A stretch of 64,000 nucleotides of DNA from Amphibacillus sediminis NBRC 103570 (lineage in GTDB: Bacteria; Bacillota; Bacilli; Bacillales; Amphibacillaceae). The notes beneath the pieces are model-generated. The model did no database searches and was not told where the DNA came from. It was given only the letters and a program-made list of their open reading frames with translations. How positions within the stretch are numbered: position 1 is the stretch's first letter; every line of letters starts with the position of its first letter. The position numbers were made by a program, and so were the translations under genes. Below, in pieces: positions 44,768 through 53,358 of the stretch. The stretch is from contig NZ_BCQW01000005.1 of assembly GCF_001552275.1 (NCBI RefSeq), positions 62,001-126,000 on the forward strand, written 5' to 3'.

Positions 44768-45084
44768 TTTTTTAGCATTATTAAACCGCCTTTCTATACA
44801 CTTATATTATCAGCTTATTAAGTTATCGCTAAGCTAATAAATTAATTTTATAGTGAAAGCGATTACAAGTCAATATATATTTAAAACAATATTGTGACAT
44901 TCGGATTAGCTCTTCTATTATTATTAAATCATATTTAGCAAAATTTACTATTAATCCAGCATTTTATTACTTAGTTTTATCAAAAATAACTTTAATTTAT
45001 AACTTTACCAATACGTAGTAATTAACATCCTATTTTTTAAAAAGATACTAAGCTAGCAACTAGCTTAATTCTTTATTCAAATAG
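44768..45084. other. 317-bp spacer between the import operon and yesL-like gene
   Basis: Holds the import-operon regulatory sites (44820-44867). The remainder (44880-45084) is AT-rich with no gene, hairpin or repeat copy recognised. Confidence 0.5.
44820..44867. promoter_or_regulatory. operator-like motif and perfect cre site for the import operon
   Basis: AAGTTATCGCTAAG (44820-44833) matches the reverse of the TTATCGATAACTT motif at 37025 and 49255 with one change in the core. TGAAAGCGATTACA (44854-44867) fits the CcpA cre consensus TGWNANCGNTNWCA at every position. Confidence 0.7.
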
Positions 45085-45678
45085 TTATTTATGATCAGGA
45101 AGCGTGATAGAGCGAGATACTTTTTCCACAATCATCACATAACCTACTGGGAATAAAACAATAAAAAGAATTAAATTGTAGTATGCAAGTATAGCAAAAC
45201 TAAGATACGCCATCCACAATAATAGAGTGGATCCAAATCGTTTTATCGTCATAGTAAATCCTAGTGCAAATGCTATCTTTATATTTATTGTTTTTTTCGC
45301 CATAAAAAACATGGCATAGCTAAATGTGGTTGAAATTAGTAGCAAAAAATAAATAAGCAAACCTGCTACAAGCCAACCGTGTCCTCCCTTTATCGTAAAA
45401 AAAAACATACTACTAGCCACTATATAACTTAACGACACCAAAAAAGAGCTCAATCGATATCGGTTAAAGTGGATAAAATTCTGGTCAAACACTTCCTTTA
45501 CTTCATATTCATCAATTTCACCAGCTGATTGTATATACATATATGTCATTATTAAAGCAACTGTCGCAGGGACTACTCCATATATGAGTCCGCTTTTTAT
45601 CAGACCGCGCCAGTATTCAAGACTAAGCAAAAGGTATTTATGTAACACTAAAATAAATGAAGAGAATTTTGATCCCAA
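45085..45678 (-). CDS. YesL-like membrane protein (DUF624)
   Basis: 197 aa with about five hydrophobic helices. The start SKFSSFILVLHKYLLLSLEY WRGLIKSGLIYGVVPATVAL has the look of YesL/DUF624 proteins, which sit beside carbohydrate ABC transporters in many Firmicutes. Role unknown; perhaps transporter assembly or regulation. It follows the LacI gene in the same direction, but a strong terminator overlaps the end of lacI, so expression may depend on readthrough or its own promoter. Confidence 0.75.
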   Translation of the reverse strand: MGSKFSSFILVLHKYLLLSLEYWRGLIKSGLIYGVVPATVALIMTYMYIQSAGEIDEYEVKEVFDQNFIHFNRYRLSSFLVSLSYIVASSMFFFTIKGGHGWLVAGLLIYFLLLISTTFSYAMFFMAKKTINIKIAFALGFTMTIKRFGSTLLLWMAYLSFAILAYYNLILFIVLFPVGYVMIVEKVSRSITLPDHK

Positions 45679-45716
45679 TTAACTCTCACCCCCAACTTTG
45701 TCATTCAACTATGGAA

Positions 45717-45744
45717 AAGACAAGGTCATTAATGACCTTGTCTT
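45717..45744 (-). terminator. perfect 28-bp palindrome overlapping the LacI stop codon
   Basis: AAGACAAGGTCATT followed by its exact complement AATGACCTTGTCTT. It includes the last four codons and the stop of the LacI gene, and TTTTCC follows on the minus strand. An attenuator-like terminator before the YesL-like gene. Confidence 0.75.
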
Positions 45745-46763
45745 ATATCACTTACAGAATCACGTTTTATAATCCTACCTTTAACAGATGTTCGACCATT
45801 TGGTTTATTTTTACCTTGAACTTTTTTAATCATTAACTTGACGGCTTGGGTTACCATTTCTTCTATGTCTACTTCAACAGTGGTTAGCTGTGGATCGGTG
45901 ATCGTTGCATAGATGTCATTATCAAACCCAACTACAGCACAGTCTTTAGGAACGTTATAACCTAGACGCTTAAGTTTATTTACTAGATTATGAGCCACTT
46001 GGTCACAATTACATACAAAGGCAGTAGGCATTTGTTCAGGCAATTCAATCTCAATAAATTTTCCCTTATCATCACGATCATTTATAATATATGACTGATT
46101 AAGTACAATGTGGTGCTCTAAGAGCGACTTATAGTAGCCCAAAAAACGATCTTGAATACTGCTAGTTGAATAGAGATTTCCGACATAGGCAATATTCCGA
46201 TGCCCTTTACTAACGAGGTAGTTAGTTATATCGTAAGCACCATAAAAATTATCAGTAATAATTGAATCGATTTCATCGTGTTCATCATAAAAATCGAGAA
46301 ATACTTTAGGCATATCTATTTCCTTGATAACATTAATATAATCACTGCTTATTTGGCCAAGAAAAATAAAACCATCCACTTTGTTTTCAAAATAGATACG
46401 AGGTAAATTTAAAGCGTCTTCATCTTCGTTTGACAAAATATTCATAATGCCATAATAGCCGTAATTTTCTAAAGTAGTTGTAATATATTGGTATGCTCTA
46501 AAATAAAAGGATTGAGAGATACCACCTGAAAAACGTTCTGGAATAATAATACCAATATTATATGAAAGACCATGCTTCATTGACTTGGCAACAGTGTTAT
46601 AGCGATAACCCATCTCATCTGCAAGTTGCTTAATCTTTTCTTTTAAGGCTTCACTTACACCTTCTTTGTCATTTAAAGCTTTTGAAACCGTCACACTACT
46701 TACCCCAAGTCGCTCTGCTATATCTTTCATTGTTACATTACTTTTCACTATTCGCACTTCCAA
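45729..46763 (-). CDS. LacI-family repressor of the mannan locus
   Basis: 344 aa. Helix-turn-helix VTMKDIAERLGVSSVTVSKA at about 9-28 and hinge helix VAKSMKHGLS, then the effector domain (GIIIPERFSGG, GHRNIAYVGNLYS, VVGFDNDIYATITDPQLTTV). Its place in the middle of the mannan genes makes it the natural repressor of the TTATCGATAACTT-type motif found before three transcription units here. The inducer is probably a mannooligosaccharide or epimerised disaccharide (inference). Last codons overlap a terminator. Confidence 0.88.
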   Translation of the reverse strand: MEVRIVKSNVTMKDIAERLGVSSVTVSKALNDKEGVSEALKEKIKQLADEMGYRYNTVAKSMKHGLSYNIGIIIPERFSGGISQSFYFRAYQYITTTLENYGYYGIMNILSNEDEDALNLPRIYFENKVDGFIFLGQISSDYINVIKEIDMPKVFLDFYDEHDEIDSIITDNFYGAYDITNYLVSKGHRNIAYVGNLYSTSSIQDRFLGYYKSLLEHHIVLNQSYIINDRDDKGKFIEIELPEQMPTAFVCNCDQVAHNLVNKLKRLGYNVPKDCAVVGFDNDIYATITDPQLTTVEVDIEEMVTQAVKLMIKKVQGKNKPNGRTSVKGRIIKRDSVSDIRQGH

Positions 46764-46803
46764 TCCTTTACGCTAATTGAACATATAATCACCAAACTAA
46801 GCT

Positions 46804-46825
46804 ATCGTTTACTTTAATAAACGAT
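46804..46825. promoter_or_regulatory. inverted repeat upstream of the LacI gene
   Basis: ATCGTTTA-ctttaa-TAAACGAT, an 8-bp dyad 41 bp upstream of the repressor start. It could be an autoregulatory operator or a hairpin after the mannosylglucose phosphorylase gene. Confidence 0.4.
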
Positions 46826-46895
46826 CGTAGTCCAATACTATCAAAACAAACCTGAATTCGCAACATTCGAGCAAGGAAAGAATGCGAATAATAGA

Positions 46896-48068
46896 CTATT
46901 TTAGCAGCTGTTCATTTTGCTCAATTAACCTTTTACGCTGAGCAGCATTATCCAATGATCTAAAGCCATCTTCCGGTGTTTTAAATGTATAGTCGATTAG
47001 CTTGGCAATTGTAGTTGTTGCAACATGAATACGTGTATCACTTGATGCATAATAAATATACACTTGATTTTTTTCATTAACAACAGCACCATTACAGAAA
47101 ATAACATTAGATACATCCCCAACCCGTTCGTCATCATATGGAGCAATAAAGTGACCTCCTGGTCTAGCAATGACCTTGGTTGGATCTTCTAAGCTGGTTG
47201 CTAATGTATAAAGGACATAACGCAAACCTGCCGCTGTATTTCTCACACCGTGAGCAATATGAATCCAACCTTTTTCCGTTTTAATAGGGGCTGGCCCTTG
47301 GCCATTTTTCACTTCATATATAGTATGATAGCGTCGTTCATGGATCACCTTCTCTTCTTGAATGACAGCTGATTCAATGTTGTCGCAAAGTCCAAACGCA
47401 ATTCCGCCACCTGTCCCCGTAGAAATAAAACCATCTTGCGGACGGGTATAAAATGCATATTTACCATTAATAAATTCTGGATGCAAAACGACGTTCCGTT
47501 GTTGAGGTGATGGTGTTGTAATATTAGGCAATCGCTCCCATATTTTCATATCTTTTGTCCGCACGAGACCCGCTTGCGCAATGGCACTAGATGTATCGGA
47601 TTCAGGAACACTTGGATCCTTACTCTCAGAGCAATAAATACCGTAAATATAACCATCCTCATGCTTGACTAAACGCATATCATAGCAATTGGTTTCATTC
47701 TGATCAGTGTCATCCCAAGTCAAAGGTGTACCAACAAAACGAAATTGATCGATACCCGTGTGACTTTCCGCAATTGCAAAAATTGATTTACGATCCAAGC
47801 CTTCTAATCGAACAACTAAATAGTATTTTCCATCTAAGTAGATCGCACCCGGATTAAAGGTTGCATTAACCCCTAAACGTTCCATAAAGAAAGGGTTGGT
47901 TTGCTCATTTAAATCAAAGCGCCAATGAATCGGTACATGATGGCGCGTTAAAACTGGATATAAATACCGATCATAGACACCATTATAAAATTGCTGATCT
48001 TGTTTGTTCCTTCTTTGCAATAGCTCCTCTTGACGTTCTCTCAATGTAAAATACGCTTTATGAATCAT
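46896..48068 (-). CDS. GH130 4-O-beta-D-mannosyl-D-glucose phosphorylase
   Basis: 390 aa, the length of the GH130_1 branch (Bacteroides fragilis MGP, R. albus RaMP1). Signature [20 protein letters not shown] followed by VVRLEG; the acid Asp lies in [19 protein letters not shown] at about 131. [20 protein letters not shown] and [12 protein letters not shown] form the phosphate site. It phosphorolyses mannosyl-glucose to mannose-1-phosphate and glucose. The gene overlaps the epimerase gene by four bases (ATGA), and this coupling of epimerase and phosphorylase supports the assignment. Confidence 0.9.
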   Translation of the reverse strand: MIHKAYFTLRERQEELLQRRNKQDQQFYNGVYDRYLYPVLTRHHVPIHWRFDLNEQTNPFFMERLGVNATFNPGAIYLDGKYYLVVRLEGLDRKSIFAIAESHTGIDQFRFVGTPLTWDDTDQNETNCYDMRLVKHEDGYIYGIYCSESKDPSVPESDTSSAIAQAGLVRTKDMKIWERLPNITTPSPQQRNVVLHPEFINGKYAFYTRPQDGFISTGTGGGIAFGLCDNIESAVIQEEKVIHERRYHTIYEVKNGQGPAPIKTEKGWIHIAHGVRNTAAGLRYVLYTLATSLEDPTKVIARPGGHFIAPYDDERVGDVSNVIFCNGAVVNEKNQVYIYYASSDTRIHVATTTIAKLIDYTFKTPEDGFRSLDNAAQRKRLIEQNEQLLK

Positions 48069-49234
48069 ATCAAATTCATCCTTTCAATGATCTCTAAGCA
48101 AAAACGGCTATTATGATACGACGCTTTCCAAGGCTCGACGATATTCCGTACAGTCGGACTTCCATCTTCCTCAATCGACCAATACCACTCACCTTTAGGA
48201 CGTGGATCACATATATTATTTTTAGTGTACTGCCAAAGCTGATTCACTAAGTCAAGAAATCGCTGATCACCAGTCCGTTGATAAGCATTATAAAAGCCAA
48301 CCATTGCTTCAGCTTGAACCCACCAGACTCTTGTATAATCTTTTTTACCATCTTCCTCCTCATTTATTAAAGAGCCATCTGTTTGAATAGCATAATCTGC
48401 AATATTATAGGCAATATCAACAATCATTTTTTGGTAAGATTCATCTTTTATCTTTAAGGTACGTAACGCCTCATCCAATAACCACGATGCTTCAATATCA
48501 TGACCAAAGGATTTTAATTCAATTAAACTTCGCCATCCCTGGTCAAAAAAAACACCAAGAAAACGGCTATCTTGTTGATATATTTTTTGATAATGAATTT
48601 TCAATAGCACTTCTAGCCTGTTAGCTAGTTCTTTATTCGGGTATGCTTTGTAGAGATTAGTATAGGCCTCCAAAATGTGAATATGTGTATTCATAGTTAT
48701 ATGTGCGATAACCCCATTCTCACTTAACATTTCGTTTGCTGACTCCTGCCACTCGCGATTAAATTCCTCTTTATAAGCTTGATTATTCTGATCAAAGCCG
48801 ACCGATTCAATTAAATCGTAAAGCGACAGTGCTAGCTCTAATACCTCACTGTTTTGCGTGATACGATAATATTCGCTTAAACCATACAGCGCAAAGGCTT
48901 GGGCATAAATATGCTTTCGTGTATCTTTCGGTTCTCCTTTATAGTTAAGGAGCCAGTATATCCCTTTGTATTCGTGATCAATAAGCTTATCTTTAAAAAA
49001 TTGATACAAATGATTTGCCATCTCAAGATATTCTCTTCGTTGTAAGACACGGTAAGCAGCAGAAAATGTCCACAAAAAGCGCGCAGTTGCAATTCCTCCT
49101 TTATCAGCTTGTTGGTTAATATTCAAATCAAAGTCAACCTCACCATACAGTCCACCATACGTCTCATCTTTTAAATTAAGCCAAAATGGTAAGATACGTT
49201 CAGTCAGTTCGCCCATCACTTCATCCTTCAGCAT
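48065..49234 (-). CDS. cellobiose/mannobiose 2-epimerase (AGE family)
   Basis: 389 aa (alpha/alpha)6-barrel of the N-acylglucosamine-2-epimerase family. Marks: YGEVDF near residue 30, [44 protein letters not shown] and [20 protein letters not shown], which hold the catalytic His residues of cellobiose 2-epimerase. It converts the reducing-end mannose of beta-1,4-mannobiose to glucose, feeding the phosphorylase encoded next. No signal peptide. First gene of this unit; the operator-like motif at 49255 lies 20 bp upstream of the start. Confidence 0.9.
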   Translation of the reverse strand: MLKDEVMGELTERILPFWLNLKDETYGGLYGEVDFDLNINQQADKGGIATARFLWTFSAAYRVLQRREYLEMANHLYQFFKDKLIDHEYKGIYWLLNYKGEPKDTRKHIYAQAFALYGLSEYYRITQNSEVLELALSLYDLIESVGFDQNNQAYKEEFNREWQESANEMLSENGVIAHITMNTHIHILEAYTNLYKAYPNKELANRLEVLLKIHYQKIYQQDSRFLGVFFDQGWRSLIELKSFGHDIEASWLLDEALRTLKIKDESYQKMIVDIAYNIADYAIQTDGSLINEEEDGKKDYTRVWWVQAEAMVGFYNAYQRTGDQRFLDLVNQLWQYTKNNICDPRPKGEWYWSIEEDGSPTVRNIVEPWKASYHNSRFCLEIIERMNLI

Positions 49235-49253
49235 GCTGTAACCACCTTATTAA

Positions 49254-49270
49254 TTTATCGATAACTTTAT
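49254..49270. promoter_or_regulatory. operator motif upstream of the epimerase-phosphorylase unit
   Basis: TTTATCGATAACTTTAT; its last 16 bases are identical to the site before the alpha-galactosidase gene (37025-37040). The core TTATCGATAA is a palindrome, as expected for LacI-type operators. Confidence 0.65.
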
Positions 49271-49581
49271 AATTGTATATTATATAAACTAAATATATAT
49301 GTCAATGGAAAGCGGATTCATTTTAGTGTTATTGTCCTGTGAAATTGGCTTAATTACAATTAAAAGTTTATAACTTTTATGTTAGCCACTACTCAAAGGT
49401 TAAAAGGTATAACATAAAAACAGCCCCATCAAATTCTAATCGTTTCTTAATCTATGAAGATATAAGTTTAATTTTAGGTAAAATGCCTAATATTTTTTCA
49501 CTCAACTAAGAGATGAATGTTCTGTGATATATAATCAGAACATTTACCTGACCTAGGTGCTGCTTTTTCATGCGTGGCTCA

Positions 49582-49634
49582 TTTCCGTTTTAAAACGGAA
49601 AAACTACACATGGTAATGGAAGCGCTTCTACCAT
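49582..49634 (+). promoter_or_regulatory. 20-bp perfect palindrome and cre-like dyad before the lic operon
   Basis: TTTCCGTTTTAAAACGGAAA (49582-49601) is a perfect palindrome, a plausible site for the PRD-type regulator encoded downstream. GGTAATGGAAGCGCTTCTACC at about 49612 onward has a GAAGCGCTTC core that resembles a cre but misses three consensus bases. 49271-49581 contains no gene that I can see. Confidence 0.55.
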
Positions 49635-49687
49635 AGAATGATGAATGTAAAGGGTTACTCTATATTAAAGATAAAGGAGACGACGAC

Positions 49688-49996
49688 ATGAAACGAATAT
49701 TATTAGCTTGCTCAGCAGGAATGTCTACTAGCTTACTTGTTTCAAAAATGGAAGAAGCAGCGAAAGCAAAAGGCATCGATGCAGAAATTTGGGCAGTAGC
49801 ACAAGATAAAGCACCTGAAGAGATGAAGCGCGCTGATGTCCTACTCATTGGACCACAAATGCGCTTTATGAAGAAAAAATTTGCTGTTACAGCTGAAGAG
49901 GTCGGTATTCCACTCGATGTTATTGATCCAGTTGCTTATGGAAGAATAGACGGTCAAGCTGTTCTTGATAAGGCTTTAAAGCTTATAGGAGACTAG
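49688..49996 (+). CDS. licB: PTS lichenan/cellobiose EIIB component
   Basis: 102 aa. Phosphocysteine C8 in RILLACSAGMSTSLLVSKM is the hallmark of lactose/cellobiose-family EIIB. It carries phosphate from EIIA to the sugar during import. First gene of a licB-licC-licA-GH1 operon in the B. subtilis lic order. AAAGGAG ribosome binding site. Confidence 0.93.
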   Translation: MKRILLACSAGMSTSLLVSKMEEAAKAKGIDAEIWAVAQDKAPEEMKRADVLLIGPQMRFMKKKFAVTAEEVGIPLDVIDPVAYGRIDGQAVLDKALKLIGD

Positions 49997-50046
49997 TTGT
50001 TATTAAACTGATCACATGGTCAGTTATATAAAAAGGAGGAAAACAA

Positions 50047-51330
50047 ATGAATAAATTTATGGACACGTTAGAAAATGTGCTCATGCCAGTTGCAGATAAG
50101 TTAAATAACAACCGTTATTTAACGGCATTGCGTAATGGATTTATGGTTGCCTTACCGCTAATCATTTTTGGTTCGATTTTTGTTGTTATTGCTAACTTAC
50201 CCTTTATAGAAGATTGGATCGGGGAGGATGCCTACTCACTATTTCAAGATACATTAGGACCCGCTTCAGCTGCAACGTTAAGTATAATGGGCTTATTTGT
50301 AATTATAGGTATAGGTTATAAAATGGTTGAACAGCGAGGTGGCGAATCTATCTATGGTGGAGTTGTAGCAATTGGTGCCTTCCTTGTTCTTACTCCACAA
50401 ATTGTTGAAGAAACTACTGGCGTAATCCCAACTTCTGTTTTAGGCGCACAAGGTATGTTCCTTGGGATATTCACTGCATTTATATCAGCGGAACTGTACC
50501 AATTCTTCACGAGCAAAAACCTTACAATAAAAATGCCAGCTGGTGTTCCAGATGCCGTTTCTCGTTCATTTAGTGCACTTATTCCAATTACTTTTACTTT
50601 AACAATTTTCTTAGTAATTAGAATTATCTTTAGCTATACGCCTTACGACACAGTACAAAATTTCATTTACACGGTTATTCAAGAGCCTTTAACCGTACTT
50701 GGAAGTGGACTTCCAGCAACAATTGTAGCTGTTCTTTTAATCCAAATTTTTTGGTTCTTTGGACTACATGGTCAAATTATTATTAACTCAGTACTTGATC
50801 CAATCTGGTTCTCACTTAATGATCAAAACCTTGCTGCCTATCAAGCAGGAGAAGAAGTTTTACCTAATATTGTAACAAAGCAGTTTATTGATACGTTTAT
50901 TGTTGGTATCGGTGGTTCTGGGATGACTTTGGCAGTTTTAATTGCTATTTTTGTCGTAGCGAAAAGCAGACAATCACGGGAGCTTGGTAAGCTTGGGATT
51001 GGTTCCGGAATTTTCAATGTTAATGAGCCTGTCATTTTTGGTTTACCAATTATTATGAATCCTTTGGTTATTATCCCTTGGCTACTTGCACCCGTCGTGG
51101 TTGCTATTGTTACCTATTTCTGCATGTACATTGGTTTTGTCCCTAGACCATCTGGTGTAATAGTATACTGGACAACGCCTGCCTTAATTAGTGGCTATTT
51201 AGCTACTGGAAACAATATAATGGGTAGTGTGATGCAATTAATTAATATGGCAATTGTATTTACAATTTGGGTTCCATTTATCAAGATAATGGATAATCAG
51301 TACTACAAAAACGAACAAAAAGCAGCTTAA
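50047..51330 (+). CDS. licC: PTS lichenan/cellobiose EIIC component
   Basis: 427 aa integral membrane permease of the lactose/cellobiose EIIC family with about ten helices. Family hallmarks: ALRNGFMVALPLIIFGSIFV near the N-terminus, FGLHGQIIINSVLDPIW at about 240, and GIFNVNEPVIFGLPIIMNP at about 320 for substrate binding. Transports beta-glucosides (cellobiose, lichenan oligomers); mannobiose is also possible given the neighbours. Follows licB by 50 bp with AAAAGGAGG. Confidence 0.92.
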   Translation: MNKFMDTLENVLMPVADKLNNNRYLTALRNGFMVALPLIIFGSIFVVIANLPFIEDWIGEDAYSLFQDTLGPASAATLSIMGLFVIIGIGYKMVEQRGGESIYGGVVAIGAFLVLTPQIVEETTGVIPTSVLGAQGMFLGIFTAFISAELYQFFTSKNLTIKMPAGVPDAVSRSFSALIPITFTLTIFLVIRIIFSYTPYDTVQNFIYTVIQEPLTVLGSGLPATIVAVLLIQIFWFFGLHGQIIINSVLDPIWFSLNDQNLAAYQAGEEVLPNIVTKQFIDTFIVGIGGSGMTLAVLIAIFVVAKSRQSRELGKLGIGSGIFNVNEPVIFGLPIIMNPLVIIPWLLAPVVVAIVTYFCMYIGFVPRPSGVIVYWTTPALISGYLATGNNIMGSVMQLINMAIVFTIWVPFIKIMDNQYYKNEQKAA

Positions 51331-51346
51331 ATATTACTAAACCAAT

Positions 51347-51382
51347 CATACGTATTTCCTGCTTTACCAGGAAATACGTATG
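51347..51382. other. 15-bp stem hairpin between licC and licA
   Basis: CATACGTATTTCCTG, loop CTTTAC, CAGGAAATACGTATG: perfect stem, no T-run. It lies in the coding operon, so it more likely sets mRNA stability or processing, lowering or separating licA expression, than full termination. Confidence 0.7.
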
Positions 51383-51415
51383 GTGTTTAATGGACTTAAC
51401 GAGGGGGACAACAAC

Positions 51416-51724
51416 ATGGAACAAACGATGACAGAGATTGCGTTTCAAATTATCCTATACGCAGGCAATGGCAAATCAAGCGCAATGGAAGCCATTCAAG
51501 AGGCTAAAGAAGGTAACTTTGAAGCCGCTGATAAAAAAATTGAAGAAGCCAGCGAAGAGCTTGGTAAAGCCCATAAGTATCAAACAGAGCTATTACAGCA
51601 AGAAGCACGTGGCGATGGTCAAGGTGTCAATGTCATCCTCGTCCATTCTCAGGATCATTTAATGACATCCATGACAGTAAGAGATTTAGCAATTGAAATT
51701 ATCGAAATCTATCGAAATAAATAA
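51416..51724 (+). CDS. licA: PTS lichenan/cellobiose EIIA component
   Basis: 102 aa from ATG 51416, preceded by GAGGGGGAC; an in-frame ATG at 51380 sits in the hairpin and is not used. All-helical lactose-family EIIA: FQIILYAGNGKSSAMEAIQE, KAHKYQTELLQ and the phosphorylated H77 in VHSQDHLMTS. It receives phosphate from HPr and passes it to licB. Confidence 0.93.
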   Translation: MEQTMTEIAFQIILYAGNGKSSAMEAIQEAKEGNFEAADKKIEEASEELGKAHKYQTELLQQEARGDGQGVNVILVHSQDHLMTSMTVRDLAIEIIEIYRNK

Positions 51725-51736
51725 GGGGATGTAACA

Positions 51737-53122
51737 ATGACTTTAAACTATCAATTTCCAAAAGGCTTTTGGTGGGGAAGCGCAGCCTCAGCCACACAAA
51801 CAGAAGGATCTAATCAAGGTGATAAAGGAAAGAATATCTGGGATCATTGGTTCGAGATTGAGCCGAATCGTTTTTTTGAAGGTGTTGGACCAGACTTAAC
51901 TTCAGACTTTTATAACCGCTATAAAGAAGATATTAGCAATATGAAAGCTATTGGTCATAATAGCTTTAGAATGTCAATATCATGGGCCCGCCTCATCCCT
52001 GGTGGAATTGGAGAGGTTAATCCTAAAGCGGTTACCTTTTATAACAACGTGATCGATGAGTTAATCGCAAATGATATCGAACCGTTCGTCAACTTATTCC
52101 ACTTCGATATGCCCCTTGAGTTACAAGAAGTAGGCGGCTGGGAAAATCGTGCCGTAGTTAATGCCTATGTCGACTACGCTAAAGTAGCATTTGACCTATT
52201 TGGAGATCGAGTTAAAAAGTGGTTTACCTTCAATGAACCGATTGTACCTGTTGAAGGTGGCTATTTGTACGATTTTCATTACCCTAATCTAGTCGATGCC
52301 AAAAAGGCTATACAGGTTGCCTATCATACGATGATTGCTAGCGCAAAGGCTGTCAAAGTCTATCATGCCCAGTATGATGGAAAGATTGGGATTGTTTTAA
52401 ATTTAACACCATCTTATCCACGCAGCCAAAACCCAGCAGACCTTAAGGCATCTCACATCTGTGATTTATTTTTTAATCGCAGTTTCCTTGACCCAGCTGT
52501 TAAGGGAGAGTATCCAGAAGATTTGATCGAATTACTCGAAGAACACGGCCATTTACCAAAAACAGAAGCAGGCGATCAAGCATTATTAAAGGAAAATACA
52601 ATTGATTTACTAGGGGTAAATTACTATCAACCTCGACGTGTCAAAGCAAAAGAAAACTTGCCTAATCCATATAGTCCATTTATGCCTGACTGGTTCTTTG
52701 ATAATTATGAGATGCCTGGCAGAAAAATGAATCCATATCGCGGTTGGGAAATTTATGAGAAAGGGATTTATGATATCATGATTAACTTAAAAGAGAATTA
52801 TGGTAATATTGAATCCTTTATTTCCGAAAACGGAATGGGTGTTCAGAATGAAGAACGCTTTTTAAAAAATGGTCGAATTGAGGACGATTACCGCATTGAC
52901 TTTATTAAAGGTCACCTTAAATGGTTGCATAAATCAATTGAGCAAGGCTGTAATGTTAAAGGCTATCATTTATGGACATTTATGGATAACTGGTCATGGA
53001 TGAATGCCTATAAAAATCGTTACGGGTTCTTCTCTGTTAACCTTAAGACCCAAGAGCGAACAGCTAAAAAAAGTGCGCAATGGTTCGCAGAGGTGTCGAG
53101 ACAAAACGGATTTAATGATTAA
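51737..53122 (+). CDS. GH1 6-phospho-beta-glucosidase
   Basis: 461 aa TIM barrel. The start FPKGFWWGSAASATQTEGS is typical of GH1. Acid/base Glu in TFNEPIVPVEGG (about 165) and nucleophile Glu in FISENGMGVQNE (about 360). Context with a PTS indicates phosphorylated disaccharides as substrate, giving glucose-6-phosphate plus glucose. B. subtilis licH encodes a GH4 enzyme, so the operon order is kept but the hydrolase family differs. 12 bp after licA. Confidence 0.92.
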   Translation: MTLNYQFPKGFWWGSAASATQTEGSNQGDKGKNIWDHWFEIEPNRFFEGVGPDLTSDFYNRYKEDISNMKAIGHNSFRMSISWARLIPGGIGEVNPKAVTFYNNVIDELIANDIEPFVNLFHFDMPLELQEVGGWENRAVVNAYVDYAKVAFDLFGDRVKKWFTFNEPIVPVEGGYLYDFHYPNLVDAKKAIQVAYHTMIASAKAVKVYHAQYDGKIGIVLNLTPSYPRSQNPADLKASHICDLFFNRSFLDPAVKGEYPEDLIELLEEHGHLPKTEAGDQALLKENTIDLLGVNYYQPRRVKAKENLPNPYSPFMPDWFFDNYEMPGRKMNPYRGWEIYEKGIYDIMINLKENYGNIESFISENGMGVQNEERFLKNGRIEDDYRIDFIKGHLKWLHKSIEQGCNVKGYHLWTFMDNWSWMNAYKNRYGFFSVNLKTQERTAKKSAQWFAEVSRQNGFND

Positions 53123-53146
53123 AGGGCATCAGAATTTAAGGCGATC

Positions 53147-53172
53147 AAGCGTAGCAAGTAATTGCTACGCTT
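53147..53172 (+). terminator. Rho-independent terminator after the lic operon
   Basis: AAGCGTAGCAA-GTAA-TTGCTACGCTT followed by TTACGCTT. A second small hairpin (TTACACTTT-ctt-AAAGTGTAA) lies at about 53264-53284, near the next gene. Confidence 0.8.
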
Positions 53173-53358
53173 TTACGCTTAATAACGTAATTGTCGTTAA
53201 GCTTATCACCAAGTTCTATGGCGAAAGCTATCGTTTTTCTTATACTTTCGTCCGATGGAAAAGTTACACTTTCTTAAAGTGTAAAAAAATGGATTGAACA
53301 TCGTTCATCATTATCTGCTACATTATAAATATAGGTATTTTAGTATGAACCAAAGGGG

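Noticed and set aside
51380-51415. Upstream ATG (51380) as the licA start
   Set aside because: It lies in the right arm of a perfect hairpin, lacks a ribosome site, and the family N-terminus begins at 51416.
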